A DNA stretch of 38,424 nucleotides from an uncultured Muribaculaceae bacterium (GCA_910577465.1 CAJTMM010000005.1:1-38424), one strand, 5' to 3'. Shown: positions 24,773-34,152, numbered from the stretch's first letter. A program made the numbers and translations. Notes: generated from the sequence alone by a model not told the origin.

Positions 24773-24786
24773 GATTCCTACAATAA

Positions 24787-25215
24787 TTATGGACGTGCCG
24801 ACGCCGGAGCCGGCTTGGTGGCAAGCACCATTTTAAGCCCGTGACGCGCTCCCATATCCAATATCTTCACCAACTCCCCATAAGGTACCTCTTCATCGGC
24901 ATATATGGCTATGAACTCGGCTCCTGATTCATTGGAGCGGGTCAATTGCAAAAAAGTCACCAATTGCTCGGTAGTGACATGCTGCGGTTCCTCATCGGCA
25001 AACGATGCATATATGGCAAGCTGCTTGTCGACATACACACGCGCCGAAGGCTTTATAGCCGTCTGCTCGGAACTCTGCGGCAGGTTTATCTCCAATGCCG
25101 TAGGAAATACGAATGTCGATGTCACCATGAAAAATATCAGCAGTAAGAATATAACATCAGTCATTGACGCCATTGAAAATAGCGACGTCATGTCATATTG
25201 TCGTTTGAGAGCCAT
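24787..25215 (-). CDS. exbD: ExbD/TolR-family biopolymer transport protein
   Basis: Part of the ExbB-ExbD proton-driven motor. It is 142 residues with a short cytoplasmic N-terminus, one membrane helix (about 15-34, MTDVIFLLLIFFMVTSTFVF) whose Asp is the expected proton-carrying residue, and a periplasmic domain ending with IYADEEVPYGELVKILDMGARHGLKMVLATKP, typical of ExbD. It lies between exbB (15 bases upstream) and the TonB-like gene. Confidence 0.93.
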   Translation of the reverse strand: MALKRQYDMTSLFSMASMTDVIFLLLIFFMVTSTFVFPTALEINLPQSSEQTAIKPSARVYVDKQLAIYASFADEEPQHVTTEQLVTFLQLTRSNESGAEFIAIYADEEVPYGELVKILDMGARHGLKMVLATKPAPASARP

Positions 25216-25230
25216 GGATTGGTACGTTTA

Positions 25231-25965
25231 CTATTTTACAGGCTCGTTGAGAAGATCCATGAATTCCATGGTCTTGCTTTCGAGCGATGACATCACACCG
25301 TTGATACGGGCTACAAGATAATTGTAGGCAAACAAGGCTATGATACCTACTATAAGACCGGCAACCGTAGTCACCAGAGCCTCATAGATACCACCTGCGA
25401 GCACATCGATATTGGCACTGTTGCCTGCGCTTGCCAGATTATAGAAAGCCTCTACCATACCCATCACCGTGCCTAAGAATCCGAGCATCGGCGCACCGGC
25501 GGCGGTGGTTGCAAGCCATGGCAATCCTTTGCCCAAGGCGGCGACTTCTATGTTACCGGTATTCTCTATAGCCACAAGCACGTCATTCATCGGACGGCCT
25601 ATACGGCTCACACCCTTGGCTATAAGACGTGCATAAGGCGAATCGGTATTGCGGCACAGACGTACTGCCGCGGTAACATCACCATCATGTATATAATCCT
25701 TGATACGCTGCATGAAGGTGGAATCCTCACGCGCCGCGCGACGAATAACCAACGCACGCTCCACAAACACGTAAATACTGATTATCGACAGGATAAGCAG
25801 CGGTATCATCACAAATCCACCCTGCACACACAGCTCCCATACCGACAATTCCTTTACAGGAGCCGCTACCGGAGCCGTTGCCGCCACTGAATCGGTCACG
25901 GCAACTATCGTATCGGCAGCGGTAGCCATGATCTGCGGTGTTGCCAAAGCTAATATAGAAGTCAT
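25231..25965 (-). CDS. exbB: ExbB/TolQ/MotA-family proton channel protein
   Basis: Inner-membrane component of the TonB energising motor. It has 244 residues. An N-terminal hydrophobic, Ala/Val-rich stretch (1-40) precedes the first core helix (FVMIPLLILSIISIYVFVERALV, about 51-73). The hallmark region is PWLATTAAGAPMLGFLGTVMGMVEAF (about 147-172), followed by the last helix with AGGIYEALVTTVAGLIVGIIALFAYN. pdxJ lies upstream with a 34-base gap, so the motor genes may be expressed from the pdxJ promoter. Confidence 0.94.
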   Translation of the reverse strand: MTSILALATPQIMATAADTIVAVTDSVAATAPVAAPVKELSVWELCVQGGFVMIPLLILSIISIYVFVERALVIRRAAREDSTFMQRIKDYIHDGDVTAAVRLCRNTDSPYARLIAKGVSRIGRPMNDVLVAIENTGNIEVAALGKGLPWLATTAAGAPMLGFLGTVMGMVEAFYNLASAGNSANIDVLAGGIYEALVTTVAGLIVGIIALFAYNYLVARINGVMSSLESKTMEFMDLLNEPVK

Positions 25966-25999
25966 ATCTGATATTGTTTTTCTACTGTTAAACCTTATT

Positions 26000-26722
26000 T
26001 CACTTAGTGCGGCCGAGACACTCCTTGTAGCGGCGTATGGTCTCCTCTATACCGAGATACAGAGCATCGCAAATGATGGCATGTCCTATCGACACTTCAT
26101 TGAGGTACGGAAGCGATTCATGGAAATACCTCAGATTCTCGAGGTTGAGATCATGACCGGCATTGACACCGAGTCCCGACTGATGAGCCACACGCGAAGC
26201 TTCGACAAACGGAGCCACGGCATCCTCAGGACAGCGGGGATACTCATCGGCATAAGGCTTGGTGTACAGCTCCACACGGTCGGCACCCGCGCGTGCGGCA
26301 GCCCTTATATTATCGGCATCGGTTCCTACAAAAATGGATGTGCGTATCCCTGCTTCGCGCAGACGGTCCACCACATTGCTAAGAAACTCCATGTTGGATT
26401 CCACATCCCAGCCGGCACTCGAGGTCAAGGCATCAGGAGCGTCGGGTACCAATGTCACCTGCTCGGGCTTAGCCTTGAGAACCAGATCCATGAACTCATC
26501 CGATGGATATCCCTCGATATTGAATTCGGTTTTGATAATGGGACGCAACTGGAACACATCACTGCGCTTTATGTGCCGTTCGTCAGGACGCGGATGCACC
26601 GTTATACCATCCGACCCTAACCGCTCGCAGTCGCAAGCGAATTTCACCACATCAGGCACATTTTCGCCACGGGCATTGCGCAAAGTGGCAACTTTGTTGA
26701 TATTAACGCTTAAGTTTGTCAT
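26000..26722 (-). CDS. pdxJ: pyridoxine 5'-phosphate synthase
   Basis: Condenses 1-deoxyxylulose 5-phosphate with 3-amino-1-hydroxyacetone phosphate to pyridoxine 5'-phosphate, the last step of the DXP-dependent vitamin B6 pathway. The 240 residues match the family. Landmarks are LSVNINKVATLRNARG at the start, DGITVHPRPDERHI (about 39-52), EFNIEGYPSDEF, and GADRVELYTKPYA. The partner PdxA, which makes the amino-ketone substrate, is also encoded in the window at 34175. The gene heads the minus-strand pdxJ-exbB-exbD-tonB-like group. Confidence 0.97.
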   Translation of the reverse strand: MTNLSVNINKVATLRNARGENVPDVVKFACDCERLGSDGITVHPRPDERHIKRSDVFQLRPIIKTEFNIEGYPSDEFMDLVLKAKPEQVTLVPDAPDALTSSAGWDVESNMEFLSNVVDRLREAGIRTSIFVGTDADNIRAAARAGADRVELYTKPYADEYPRCPEDAVAPFVEASRVAHQSGLGVNAGHDLNLENLRYFHESLPYLNEVSIGHAIICDALYLGIEETIRRYKECLGRTK

Positions 26723-26792
26723 TGTTTAATCTAATCCGAATCAAAAACTTGACGGCTTGCGGTCGTGTTATACTTTTAGCGTAAGTATCAAT

Positions 26793-26837
26793 TATATTTG
26801 CTAAATTTGCACTCACCGTAAGCGAGTACAAATTTAG
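26793..26837. promoter_or_regulatory. divergent promoter with inverted repeat between pdxJ and the nadK cluster
   Basis: A 14-base inverted repeat (26801-26814 and 26824-26837, one mismatch, 9-base spacer) places a TAAATTTG box in each arm. The 26802-26809 box reads rightwards, and the 26829-26836 box reads leftwards towards pdxJ. A further rightward TATATTTG lies at 26793-26800. The arms could be an operator, or paired -7 boxes. This accounts for the 142-base gap. Confidence 0.6.
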
Positions 26838-26864
26838 GTAGAATTAATCGGATTAAAAAATAGA

Positions 26865-27224
26865 TTGGATTCAAAAGACAACATATTGACCCCGTTGCAC
26901 ACCGACACACGTCTGTTTCCGCCGCTGCCCGACAGTTGCGAGATTTCAGTGGCGTGTTACCGTAACGATTTCAGCGCATCGCGCATAGCCCACGCAGTGG
27001 AGGATGCCGAAGCTCATCTGCTGAATCTCAACGTCACATCCGAAATTCAGCCAACAGGGGAAATAACGGTTGACCTCAGAATCAACCACCGTAATGGCGG
27101 CAGCGTAGCAAGGTCGCTTGAACGCTACGGCTACCGGGTGCTGTCCGTGCGCACTTACGCTGATATCTACACCGATATGGCTCGCGAACGCATCAACGAA
27201 CTCATGGCACACCTCGAAGTTTAA
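26865..27224 (+). CDS. ACT-like protein, truncated relative of CBS-domain proteins
   Basis: A 119-residue product with no ATG available; the best start is TTG 26865. In several Bacteroidetes, as I recall, a protein with two CBS domains and a C-terminal ACT-like domain is encoded just before nadK. This frame matches only the C-terminal part of that protein: EISVACYRNDFSASRIAHAVEDAEAHLLNLNVTSE, then GEITVDLRINHRNGGSVARSLERYGYRVLSVRTYADIYTD. No CBS sequence is found upstream in any frame of the short gap. It may be a functional stand-alone regulator or a degraded remnant. The intact reading frame over about 110 codons argues for function. Confidence 0.65.
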   Translation: MDSKDNILTPLHTDTRLFPPLPDSCEISVACYRNDFSASRIAHAVEDAEAHLLNLNVTSEIQPTGEITVDLRINHRNGGSVARSLERYGYRVLSVRTYADIYTDMARERINELMAHLEV

Positions 27225-27240
27225 TACACGCAGTCTCACA

Positions 27241-28122
27241 ATGATTCGTTTAGCAATTTTCGGCAATGACCGGCAGACAGCCGGATTCGAGAATCTGGCG
27301 ACTCTGTTCAGTCAGTTCGGCACATATTCGCCCATGCTCGACATATCAGTGGAAACCGACTACCTGAAGTTCCTTACATCGACCGCAGGGATAGCCAATC
27401 TAAAGGCACGCCCGTTCGACAAAGGTAATTTCCACGCCGACCTGGTGCTGAGCATCGGCGGGGACGGCACATTCCTTACAACCGCCAAGACCGTAGGTGT
27501 GGCACAGACACCGATTATGGGCATTAACTCCGGTCATCTCGGCTACCTATCGGCAGCCGACATCGCCGACACCCGATCGCTCGTAACCGACATCATAGAG
27601 GGCAACTACGTAGTACAGCCACGCACCGTGATAGAGATAAGTTCCGATACCCCCGGTATGCTGCCCGAACATCCTTTCGCGCTCAATGAAGTGGCTATCT
27701 TGAAGCGCGATACAGCATCCATGATTACCGTCGACACCATACTCGACGGCTCGCCATTGGCATCATACCGTGGCGACGGACTCATCATATCCACCCCCAC
27801 CGGCTCCACCGGCTACAATCTGTCCGTAGGCGGCCCCATCGTGGCTCCCACAGCCACCGATTGGATAATATCACCCATAGCACCCCATTCGCTCAACATG
27901 CGTCCGCTCGTGGTCAACGACTCAATAACCCTTGACATAAGCACACGTTCGCGCTCCACATCCTATCTGCTGAGCATCGACGGCAAAGCCACTCCCCTGC
28001 CCATCGACATCACCCTGCGGCTCACCAAAGCCAAATACGTGGTCAATGTGGTGCACCAGACCGGCCATAACTTCATTGACACCCTTAGGCGAAAAATGCT
28101 GTGGGGCATCGACGGACTATAA
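27241..28122 (+). CDS. nadK: NAD kinase
   Basis: Phosphorylates NAD to NADP in the cytoplasm. The 293 residues from ATG 27241 begin MIRLAIFGNDRQ; a longer frame from 27118 overlaps the preceding gene and is rejected. The catalytic GGDGT motif is at 73-77 (SIGGDGTFL), and the NAD-binding/STPTGSTGY block (DGLIISTPTGSTGYNLSVGG) lies near 180-200. The gene lies 16 bases after the ACT-like gene and 3 bases before the metallopeptidase gene. Confidence 0.96.
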   Translation: MIRLAIFGNDRQTAGFENLATLFSQFGTYSPMLDISVETDYLKFLTSTAGIANLKARPFDKGNFHADLVLSIGGDGTFLTTAKTVGVAQTPIMGINSGHLGYLSAADIADTRSLVTDIIEGNYVVQPRTVIEISSDTPGMLPEHPFALNEVAILKRDTASMITVDTILDGSPLASYRGDGLIISTPTGSTGYNLSVGGPIVAPTATDWIISPIAPHSLNMRPLVVNDSITLDISTRSRSTSYLLSIDGKATPLPIDITLRLTKAKYVVNVVHQTGHNFIDTLRRKMLWGIDGL

Positions 28123-28125
28123 GCC

Positions 28126-28854
28126 ATGCTCATATTGTCACAGACACGCACCGTCACGCACGATGGCAATGACGCCATAATAACCCCGAGACGCAACGCC
28201 CGTAAAATCATAGCCCGCCGCAACGCTGCCGACGGCACACTGCGCGTTACCGTGCCCTACGGCATTTCCATGGCTCAAGCCCTACCCATTATAGAACGGC
28301 TCGCCGGACAGCTAAACCGCATTCCCGCTCCTTCCACCACCGGATTCTTCCGCGAAGGCATGGATATACCATGCCACGGCATCACATTCCGCATCACACG
28401 CCAGAAATTCAAACCCGGTGCGGTATTATTGTGCAAAAACGCAACCGATATCGATATAAGCGTAGGCGCGGATTTAGACATCGGGTCACAAGAAACCACC
28501 ATGGCGATAAACCGCGCCCTCATAAAAGCAGCCCACCATCTAGCGCCGCAACTGTTACTGCCGCGTGCCCGTGCCTTAGCCGAAGCCTTGAACCTTCACC
28601 CCGCCGGATGGGACATCGGACATGGGAAACGCACTCTCGGGACATGTCACTCCAATCGCACCATCACTCTCTCCTGCCTGCTTGTATTCCTGCCGCTTCA
28701 CCTACGCGATTACATTGTGCACCACGAACTTGCACATCTCTCCGAGATGAACCATTCCGACCGTTTCCACCGCCTGTGCGACGCCTATTGTCAAGGACGG
28801 GAGAAGGAACTAAGCCGGGAACTCAAGAACCATAAATGGGCTATTTTACGATAA
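28126..28854 (+). CDS. YgjP-like (M48/DUF45) metal-dependent peptidase
   Basis: Predicted zinc protease of the DUF45/YgjP group, 242 residues, no signal peptide. The zinc motif HExxH is intact as HELAH at 200-204 (YIVHHELAHLSEMNHSDRFH), with the downstream His/Asp-containing NHSDRFHRL resembling the third-ligand region. The N-terminal half contains ARKIIARRNAADGTLRVTVPYG, typical of the family. Three bases separate it from nadK, so it is translated from the same transcript. Substrate is unknown. Confidence 0.87.
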   Translation: MLILSQTRTVTHDGNDAIITPRRNARKIIARRNAADGTLRVTVPYGISMAQALPIIERLAGQLNRIPAPSTTGFFREGMDIPCHGITFRITRQKFKPGAVLLCKNATDIDISVGADLDIGSQETTMAINRALIKAAHHLAPQLLLPRARALAEALNLHPAGWDIGHGKRTLGTCHSNRTITLSCLLVFLPLHLRDYIVHHELAHLSEMNHSDRFHRLCDAYCQGREKELSRELKNHKWAILR

Positions 28855-28892
28855 TTTATGACTCTTGGCACTATTTTGACAACGAAAACCGT

Positions 28893-28900
28893 TAACTTTG
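28893..28900 (+). promoter_or_regulatory. -7 box for the DUF2723 gene
   Basis: TAACTTTG fits TAnnTTTG. A TTTG at 28875-28878 lies only 14 bases upstream, so it is too close for the standard -33 spacing. The start codon at 28979 gives a leader of about 70 bases. An in-frame start at 28898 overlaps this box and is rejected. Confidence 0.55.
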
Positions 28901-28978
28901 CAGCCACGCATAAGTACAGCACAATACCGCGCTGCACTTATCCGGTTATCGAATCACGATTATATTTTTCGCTTGTAC

Positions 28979-31900
28979 ATGAAAAAGTATAACCTCATCA
29001 ACAACTCTTTAGGTTGGCTTTGCTTCATCATAGCAGCCGTGAGCTACCTGCTCACGCTCGAGCCCACCGCCAGTTTCTGGGACTGCCCGGAATTCATTCT
29101 CCAAGGTTACAAACTCGAAGTCGGACACCCGCCGGGCAACCCCATATTCATGCTTGCGGCACGATTCTTCGCCAATTTCGCATTTGGCGACGTCACCAAA
29201 GTGGCACTGATGGTCAACGCCATGTCCGGACTACTCAGTGCGGCTACCATATTGCTCCTGTTCTGGACCATAACCCATCTGGTAAAACGTCTTATCGTCA
29301 ACGACGACGCACAGGAGATAAGCCCGCTGAAGATGACCGTAATATTTGCATCAGGTATATGCGGCGCACTCATGTACGCATGGAGCGACACCTTCTGGTT
29401 CTCCGCCGTCGAGGGTGAGGTATATGCATTCTCCTCATTCTGTACCGCACTGGTATTCTGGCTCATCCTGAAATGGGAAAACCGCGCCGACATGCCCCAC
29501 AGCGACAAATATCTGATATTCATTGCCTACATCATAGGCATCTCCATAGCGGTGCACCTGCTCAACCTCCTGTGTATCCCCGCCATAGTGCTGGTGGTTT
29601 ACTACAAGAAGTGGAAGAACACCACCGCCAAAGGCTCGCTCATAGCCCTGCTGATATCATTTGTCATAGTAGGTCTTATCCTGTATGGACTGGTACCGGG
29701 ATTCATCGAGGTTTCGCAATACTTCGAACTATTCTGCGTCAACGTTCTCGGAATGTCGTTCAACACCGGAGTGCTCATCTACGCCATAGCCGTTGTTGCC
29801 GCATTCATCTGGACCATCAGCTGCCTGTACCGACAGACCAACCCGCTGATGATCAAGATTTCGTTCATGCTCAGCATACTCCTCTCCGGCATACCATTCA
29901 TTGGCGACAATCTTCTCATTCCATTCGCCATAATGATAGCCCTGGGCATCTACCTCTTCGCCGCCAAGAAGCTGCCGATACGCATACTCAACCTCACGGC
30001 TATAAGCATACTGGTCATATTCATAGGCTACTCATCCTATGCCCTGCTGCTCATACGCTCATCGGCACACACCCCCATGAACCAGAATGCGCCCGACAAC
30101 GTATTCGCCCTCAGCTCCTACCTCAACCGCGAGCAGTACGGTGACCGCCCATTGTTCTATGGCGAGACACTCAACTCCATGCCGGTCTACACCGTGATTG
30201 GCGAACGCACATCGCCACTCGTCAACGACGGCAAGGCTCTGTACGCAAAACAAGTCAAGACATCGGCAGACTCCACCGACCGCTACGTCATGACAGGGCA
30301 TAAGAAAAACTACGTAATGTCGCCCGAGCTCAACATGCTCTTCCCCCGTATCTACAGCGGAGCACATGCCAAAGCCTACTCCGACTGGATCGGTGGGCTG
30401 AAAGGCACCCCCGTCAACTCCACTCAATACGTCAACACCGATGGCGACCCAATACAGAAGACGCTTAAAATCAAACCCACCATGGGCGAGAACATAAGCT
30501 ACTTCCTCACCTACCAGCTCAACCACATGTACTGGCGCTACTTCATGTGGAACTTCGCAGGTCGCCAGAACGACATCCAAGGCAACGGCGAAGTCAACCA
30601 AGGCAACTGGATTTCAGGCATACCATTCATTGACAATCCCCGTCTCGGCGACCAGTCGCTTCTGCCCGACGACATGGGCAAAGGCAATGCCGGACATAAC
30701 GTATTCTTCATGCTGCCCCTCCTCATGGGCATCATAGGTCTCGGATGGCAGGCTTTCACATCCAAGCGCGGCATCGAGCAGTTCTGGGTCGTATTCTTCC
30801 TCTTCTTCATGACAGGTATAGCCATCGTCCTCTACCTCAACCAGACACCCACCCAGCCCCGTGAACGCGACTACGCCTTCGCCGGATCATTCTACGCCTA
30901 CGCCATCTGGGTAGGCATGGGTGTGGCAGGATTGTGGCGTCTCTTCGTCACGCTCATGCGCAAAGGCAAGACCGAACTCTTTGCCACTGACGAACCGCAA
31001 CCCGGCTCAGAGCCATACAAGAAATCGCTCATCGCAGCTGCCGTGGCAGCCGTGGTCGGTATTATCATCCCATTGCAAGTCGTTTCCCAGACATGGGACG
31101 ACCATGACCGGTCCGGACGCTACGCCGCACGTGACTTCGGCATGAACTATCTGCAAAGCCTTGATGAAAACGCAATAGTATTCACCAACGGCGACAACGA
31201 CACATTCCCCCTCTGGTATGCACAGGAAGTCGAAGGCACACGCACCGACGTTAAAGTAGTAAACCTGTCATACCTCACCACCGACTGGTACGTCGACCAG
31301 ATACGCCGTCCCTCCTACGACGCCCCCGGCATAGACATGCAGGCAAAACCCGAAAATTATGCCTACGACCGTCTCCAGTTCGCCTACTTCCTCGACCCTG
31401 ACACCTCATTCGTCAACGCCACAGGCGCGCTGAAGCATCTGTACTCACCGGCTTCGAAACAAAACTCATTCGACGTCACTGAGTTCAAATATCCGCGCAT
31501 GTTCATACCCGTCGACACCGAAGCCATGGTCAAGGCAGGACGCATCACACCCGATGAAGCACAGATAGCCGAAAACGCGATATTCGTGGACCTCCTGAGC
31601 GATGCCGCCACCCAATCCGAACGCGGCGTGCGTCTCAACTCCACCATGGCACTCGACATGCTCGCCACATCGGCAGCCAACGGATGGGACCGCCCCGTCT
31701 ACTTCGCCATGACCGTTCCCGAAAGCTACTACCTCGGCTTAGCCCCATATATGCGCAACACCGGTCTCACCTATGAGGTAAGCCCCATATTCAATACCGG
31801 ACGTGAGATGGGCGTCAACACCGACAAGATGTACCGCAACATCACCGAACGCTTCCAGTGGGGAGGTCTCGACAAAGTCACCGCTCCCGGACAGATTTAC

Positions 31901-32476
31901 CTTGACGAGACCGTGCGCCGTATGGTCACCACCAACCGTTCTGCCATGATTGACCTTGCCACAGCCCTTATCAACGAGGCAGTGGAAGCCGAAGTGGCTT
32001 TATCGGAAGATTCCACAGCCCACGACCTCACCGAAGCCGAGATACTCAAGCTCAATGATTTCAAGGCGGAACGATACGCCAAGGCACGTACCATCCTCGA
32101 CCTCATGCGCGAAAAGCTCCCTGTTGCCGCTATGCCCTACGCCATTCAGGTTGGACAGCAGGTTGCTGAGCTGTACATCCGGCTTGGTATTGCTACCGGC
32201 AATGCTGCCGACACAAAGATAGGCATGGACATTCTCAAGAGTGAGATTGACCGCTACGCGCAGAACGTGGTGTACTACCAGAGCCTGTCGCCCGTGCAGT
32301 ACCGCACATTGCCGCGCAACGACATGTTCATCGACCGTTACATGTTCATGGACATGATTGAGACATACGGCTACGCCGGTGGCAACATCAAAGCCCTCCA
32401 GGACGAGCTTACAGCCAAGGGGGTCAACCTCCAGCGGCAAGTGTCGTTCCATCAGGCTCAGACTCAGCAACAGTAA
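28979..32476 (+). CDS. DUF2723 family membrane protein, predicted protein O-glycosyltransferase-like
   Basis: A 1165-residue integral membrane protein with many hydrophobic segments in its first 400 residues and a further set around 570-650. The N-terminal signature LEPTASFWDCPEFILQGYKLEVGHPPGNP defines the DUF2723 family, placed to my knowledge among GT-C-type glycosyltransferases. A large soluble C-terminal part (about 690-1165) contains FTNGDNDTFPLWYAQEVEGTRTDVKVVNLSYL, also family-typical. It probably acts at the inner membrane on extracytoplasmic protein or glycan substrates, but the exact reaction is inference. It is followed after 23 bases by a polysaccharide deacetylase gene. Confidence 0.9.
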   Translation: MKKYNLINNSLGWLCFIIAAVSYLLTLEPTASFWDCPEFILQGYKLEVGHPPGNPIFMLAARFFANFAFGDVTKVALMVNAMSGLLSAATILLLFWTITHLVKRLIVNDDAQEISPLKMTVIFASGICGALMYAWSDTFWFSAVEGEVYAFSSFCTALVFWLILKWENRADMPHSDKYLIFIAYIIGISIAVHLLNLLCIPAIVLVVYYKKWKNTTAKGSLIALLISFVIVGLILYGLVPGFIEVSQYFELFCVNVLGMSFNTGVLIYAIAVVAAFIWTISCLYRQTNPLMIKISFMLSILLSGIPFIGDNLLIPFAIMIALGIYLFAAKKLPIRILNLTAISILVIFIGYSSYALLLIRSSAHTPMNQNAPDNVFALSSYLNREQYGDRPLFYGETLNSMPVYTVIGERTSPLVNDGKALYAKQVKTSADSTDRYVMTGHKKNYVMSPELNMLFPRIYSGAHAKAYSDWIGGLKGTPVNSTQYVNTDGDPIQKTLKIKPTMGENISYFLTYQLNHMYWRYFMWNFAGRQNDIQGNGEVNQGNWISGIPFIDNPRLGDQSLLPDDMGKGNAGHNVFFMLPLLMGIIGLGWQAFTSKRGIEQFWVVFFLFFMTGIAIVLYLNQTPTQPRERDYAFAGSFYAYAIWVGMGVAGLWRLFVTLMRKGKTELFATDEPQPGSEPYKKSLIAAAVAAVVGIIIPLQVVSQTWDDHDRSGRYAARDFGMNYLQSLDENAIVFTNGDNDTFPLWYAQEVEGTRTDVKVVNLSYLTTDWYVDQIRRPSYDAPGIDMQAKPENYAYDRLQFAYFLDPDTSFVNATGALKHLYSPASKQNSFDVTEFKYPRMFIPVDTEAMVKAGRITPDEAQIAENAIFVDLLSDAATQSERGVRLNSTMALDMLATSAANGWDRPVYFAMTVPESYYLGLAPYMRNTGLTYEVSPIFNTGREMGVNTDKMYRNITERFQWGGLDKVTAPGQIYLDETVRRMVTTNRSAMIDLATALINEAVEAEVALSEDSTAHDLTEAEILKLNDFKAERYAKARTILDLMREKLPVAAMPYAIQVGQQVAELYIRLGIATGNAADTKIGMDILKSEIDRYAQNVVYYQSLSPVQYRTLPRNDMFIDRYMFMDMIETYGYAGGNIKALQDELTAKGVNLQRQVSFHQAQTQQQ

Positions 32477-32499
32477 ACGCCCGGCACATTCGTAAGCGT

Positions 32500-33120
32500 A
32501 TGCTCATCGAACAACCTCCACTGCTTTATCGCCTGCTCTTCCCCGAAGCCATCTGGCGTATAAAGCGCAAGAAACGAAAGGTGGTTTATCTCACATTCGA
32601 CGATGGACCGATTCCCGATATTACGCCATGGGTGCTCGACCTGCTCGACACCTATGGCGTAAAAGCCACCTTCTTCCTTGTTGGTGACAACGTTCGACGC
32701 TCCCCGCACCTGTTCGAAGAGATTAAGCGGCGCGGACACTCCTGGGGCAACCACACCATGCACCACCTCCAGGGATTCAAAGTCACATCCCTACGCTACA
32801 TGCGCGACATCACCGAAGCCGATATGCTCATAGGCAGTCCCCTCTTCCGCCCGCCGCACGGTATCATGCGTTGGTCACAGGCTGCCGCGCTCAAAAATCA
32901 CTACAACATCGTGATGTACGACCTCGTCACCCGCGACTACAGCAAGAAACTGCAGCCGCAGCAGGTGCTCGAGAATGTAAAGCGTTACACACGCAATGGC
33001 TCCATAATTGTGTTCCACGACTCACTCAAAGCCGAGAAAAACCTCCGCTACGCGCTTCCTCGCGCCATAGAGTGGCTCAAAGCCATGGGCTATGAATTCC
33101 ACACTATCCCCATGGAATGA
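32500..33120 (+). CDS. polysaccharide deacetylase (NodB/CE4 family)
   Basis: Zinc-dependent deacetylase of carbohydrate esterase family 4, 206 residues. TFDDGP (32-37) supplies the catalytic Asp34 and zinc Asp35. HSWGNHTMHH (80-89) provides zinc ligands His85 and His89. FRPPHG (motif 3), DLVTRDYS (motif 4) and IIVFHDS (motif 5) are all intact. There is no cleavable signal peptide; the N-terminus is hydrophobic but short, so it may be anchored or cytoplasmic. It overlaps the start of queG by 29 bases, indicating translational coupling. The substrate could be peptidoglycan or another N-acetylated glycan. Confidence 0.9.
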   Translation: MLIEQPPLLYRLLFPEAIWRIKRKKRKVVYLTFDDGPIPDITPWVLDLLDTYGVKATFFLVGDNVRRSPHLFEEIKRRGHSWGNHTMHHLQGFKVTSLRYMRDITEADMLIGSPLFRPPHGIMRWSQAAALKNHYNIVMYDLVTRDYSKKLQPQQVLENVKRYTRNGSIIVFHDSLKAEKNLRYALPRAIEWLKAMGYEFHTIPME

Positions 33121-34024
33121 GCTGCCGGCACGGCTGCTGCGGTCTGTCGGTGTCTACCGCCACGGCATAGCATCGCTCCGGCAGGTCGACGACCAAGCCC
33201 TGCGGCAATACACCGATTGGCTCAGCCGCGGAATGCACGCCGGCATGGACTACCTCGAACGCTACCCCGACATCCGGCGCGACCCGCGCATGCTCCTTGA
33301 CGGTGCCACCACCGTAATCTCATGCGCCTTCCCCTACTTCACCCCCATCTCACGCACCCACGGCACAGCCAATATAGCCCTTTACGCACTCGGCACCGAT
33401 TATCACGAGGTAGTGCGTAACCGACTGGAACAGGCAGCCGAAGCGATTCGTGATACATTTGGCGGACAGACTCGCGTATGCGTCGACACAGCCCCGCTAC
33501 GGGAACGATACTGGGCATTACACTCCGGTCTCGGATTCATTGGCACCAACAACCATCTGATTATCCCCGGAGCCGGATCCTACTTCTTCTTGGGCGAGAT
33601 ACTCACCACGGCACCATTCCGCCCTACCCCGCCGCTACCCGTCACCGACTGCGGACGGTGCGGACGGTGCGTGCGCGCATGTCCCACCGGAGCCATCACC
33701 CCGGGCGGCTCGGTCGATGCCCGCAAATGTCTCTCCTACCTCACCATCGAGCACCGGGGCGATTTCCCCGAGGGCACCGACCTGCATGGATGCCTTTACG
33801 GATGCGACCGTTGCGCTCAGGTGTGCCCGCACAATGCCCACCCGCCGCACACCGACATCCCCGAACTCATGCCCCGACCCGAACTGCTCGCCCTCACACC
33901 CTCCGACATCCTTGCCATGGATGCCGCAGCATTCGCCCGCACATTCCGGCACTCAGCCATAAAGCGGGCAAAACTATCAGGCATGCAACGCAACGCCAAA
34001 GCCATCCTCCACCACAAAGGATAG
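33092..34024 (+). CDS. queG: epoxyqueuosine reductase
   Basis: Cobalamin- and iron-sulfur-dependent enzyme for the last step of queuosine synthesis in tRNA. The 310 residues hold two [4Fe-4S] motifs: Cys187, Cys190, Cys193, Cys197 (CGRCGRCVRACP) and Cys234, Cys238, Cys241, Cys245 (CLYGCDRCAQVCP). The N-terminal domain has YLERYPDIRRDPRMLLDGATTVI and the catalytic-region signature VDTAPLRERYWALHSGLGFIGTNN. ATG 33092 overlaps the preceding gene by 29 bases. A later ATG would remove family sequence. Confidence 0.95.
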   Translation: MNSTLSPWNELPARLLRSVGVYRHGIASLRQVDDQALRQYTDWLSRGMHAGMDYLERYPDIRRDPRMLLDGATTVISCAFPYFTPISRTHGTANIALYALGTDYHEVVRNRLEQAAEAIRDTFGGQTRVCVDTAPLRERYWALHSGLGFIGTNNHLIIPGAGSYFFLGEILTTAPFRPTPPLPVTDCGRCGRCVRACPTGAITPGGSVDARKCLSYLTIEHRGDFPEGTDLHGCLYGCDRCAQVCPHNAHPPHTDIPELMPRPELLALTPSDILAMDAAAFARTFRHSAIKRAKLSGMQRNAKAILHHKG

Positions 34025-34144
34025 CCCCCGTAATCACCAACCACATCCGGAGAATACACCGATATTTATCACCTGATACCGGTCAGCGGCATTCCGCTTT
34101 CCGCTATTTTATGGCATGAGGTGGGAGATATCGGGAAAAATGCG

Positions 34145-34152
34145 TAATTTCG
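34145..34152 (+). promoter_or_regulatory. possible -7 box for the pdxA operon
   Basis: TAATTTCG resembles TAnnTTTG with one mismatch and lies 22 bases before the pdxA ATG. The 150-base gap after queG is otherwise featureless apart from weak partial repeats. Confidence 0.4.

Noticed and set aside
27118..27240. Upstream start for nadK
   Set aside because: It would overlap the preceding gene in another frame and add 41 residues not seen in NAD kinases.
28898..28978. Upstream start for the DUF2723 gene
   Set aside because: It overlaps the -7 box at 28893-28900, and the added residues are not family-like.
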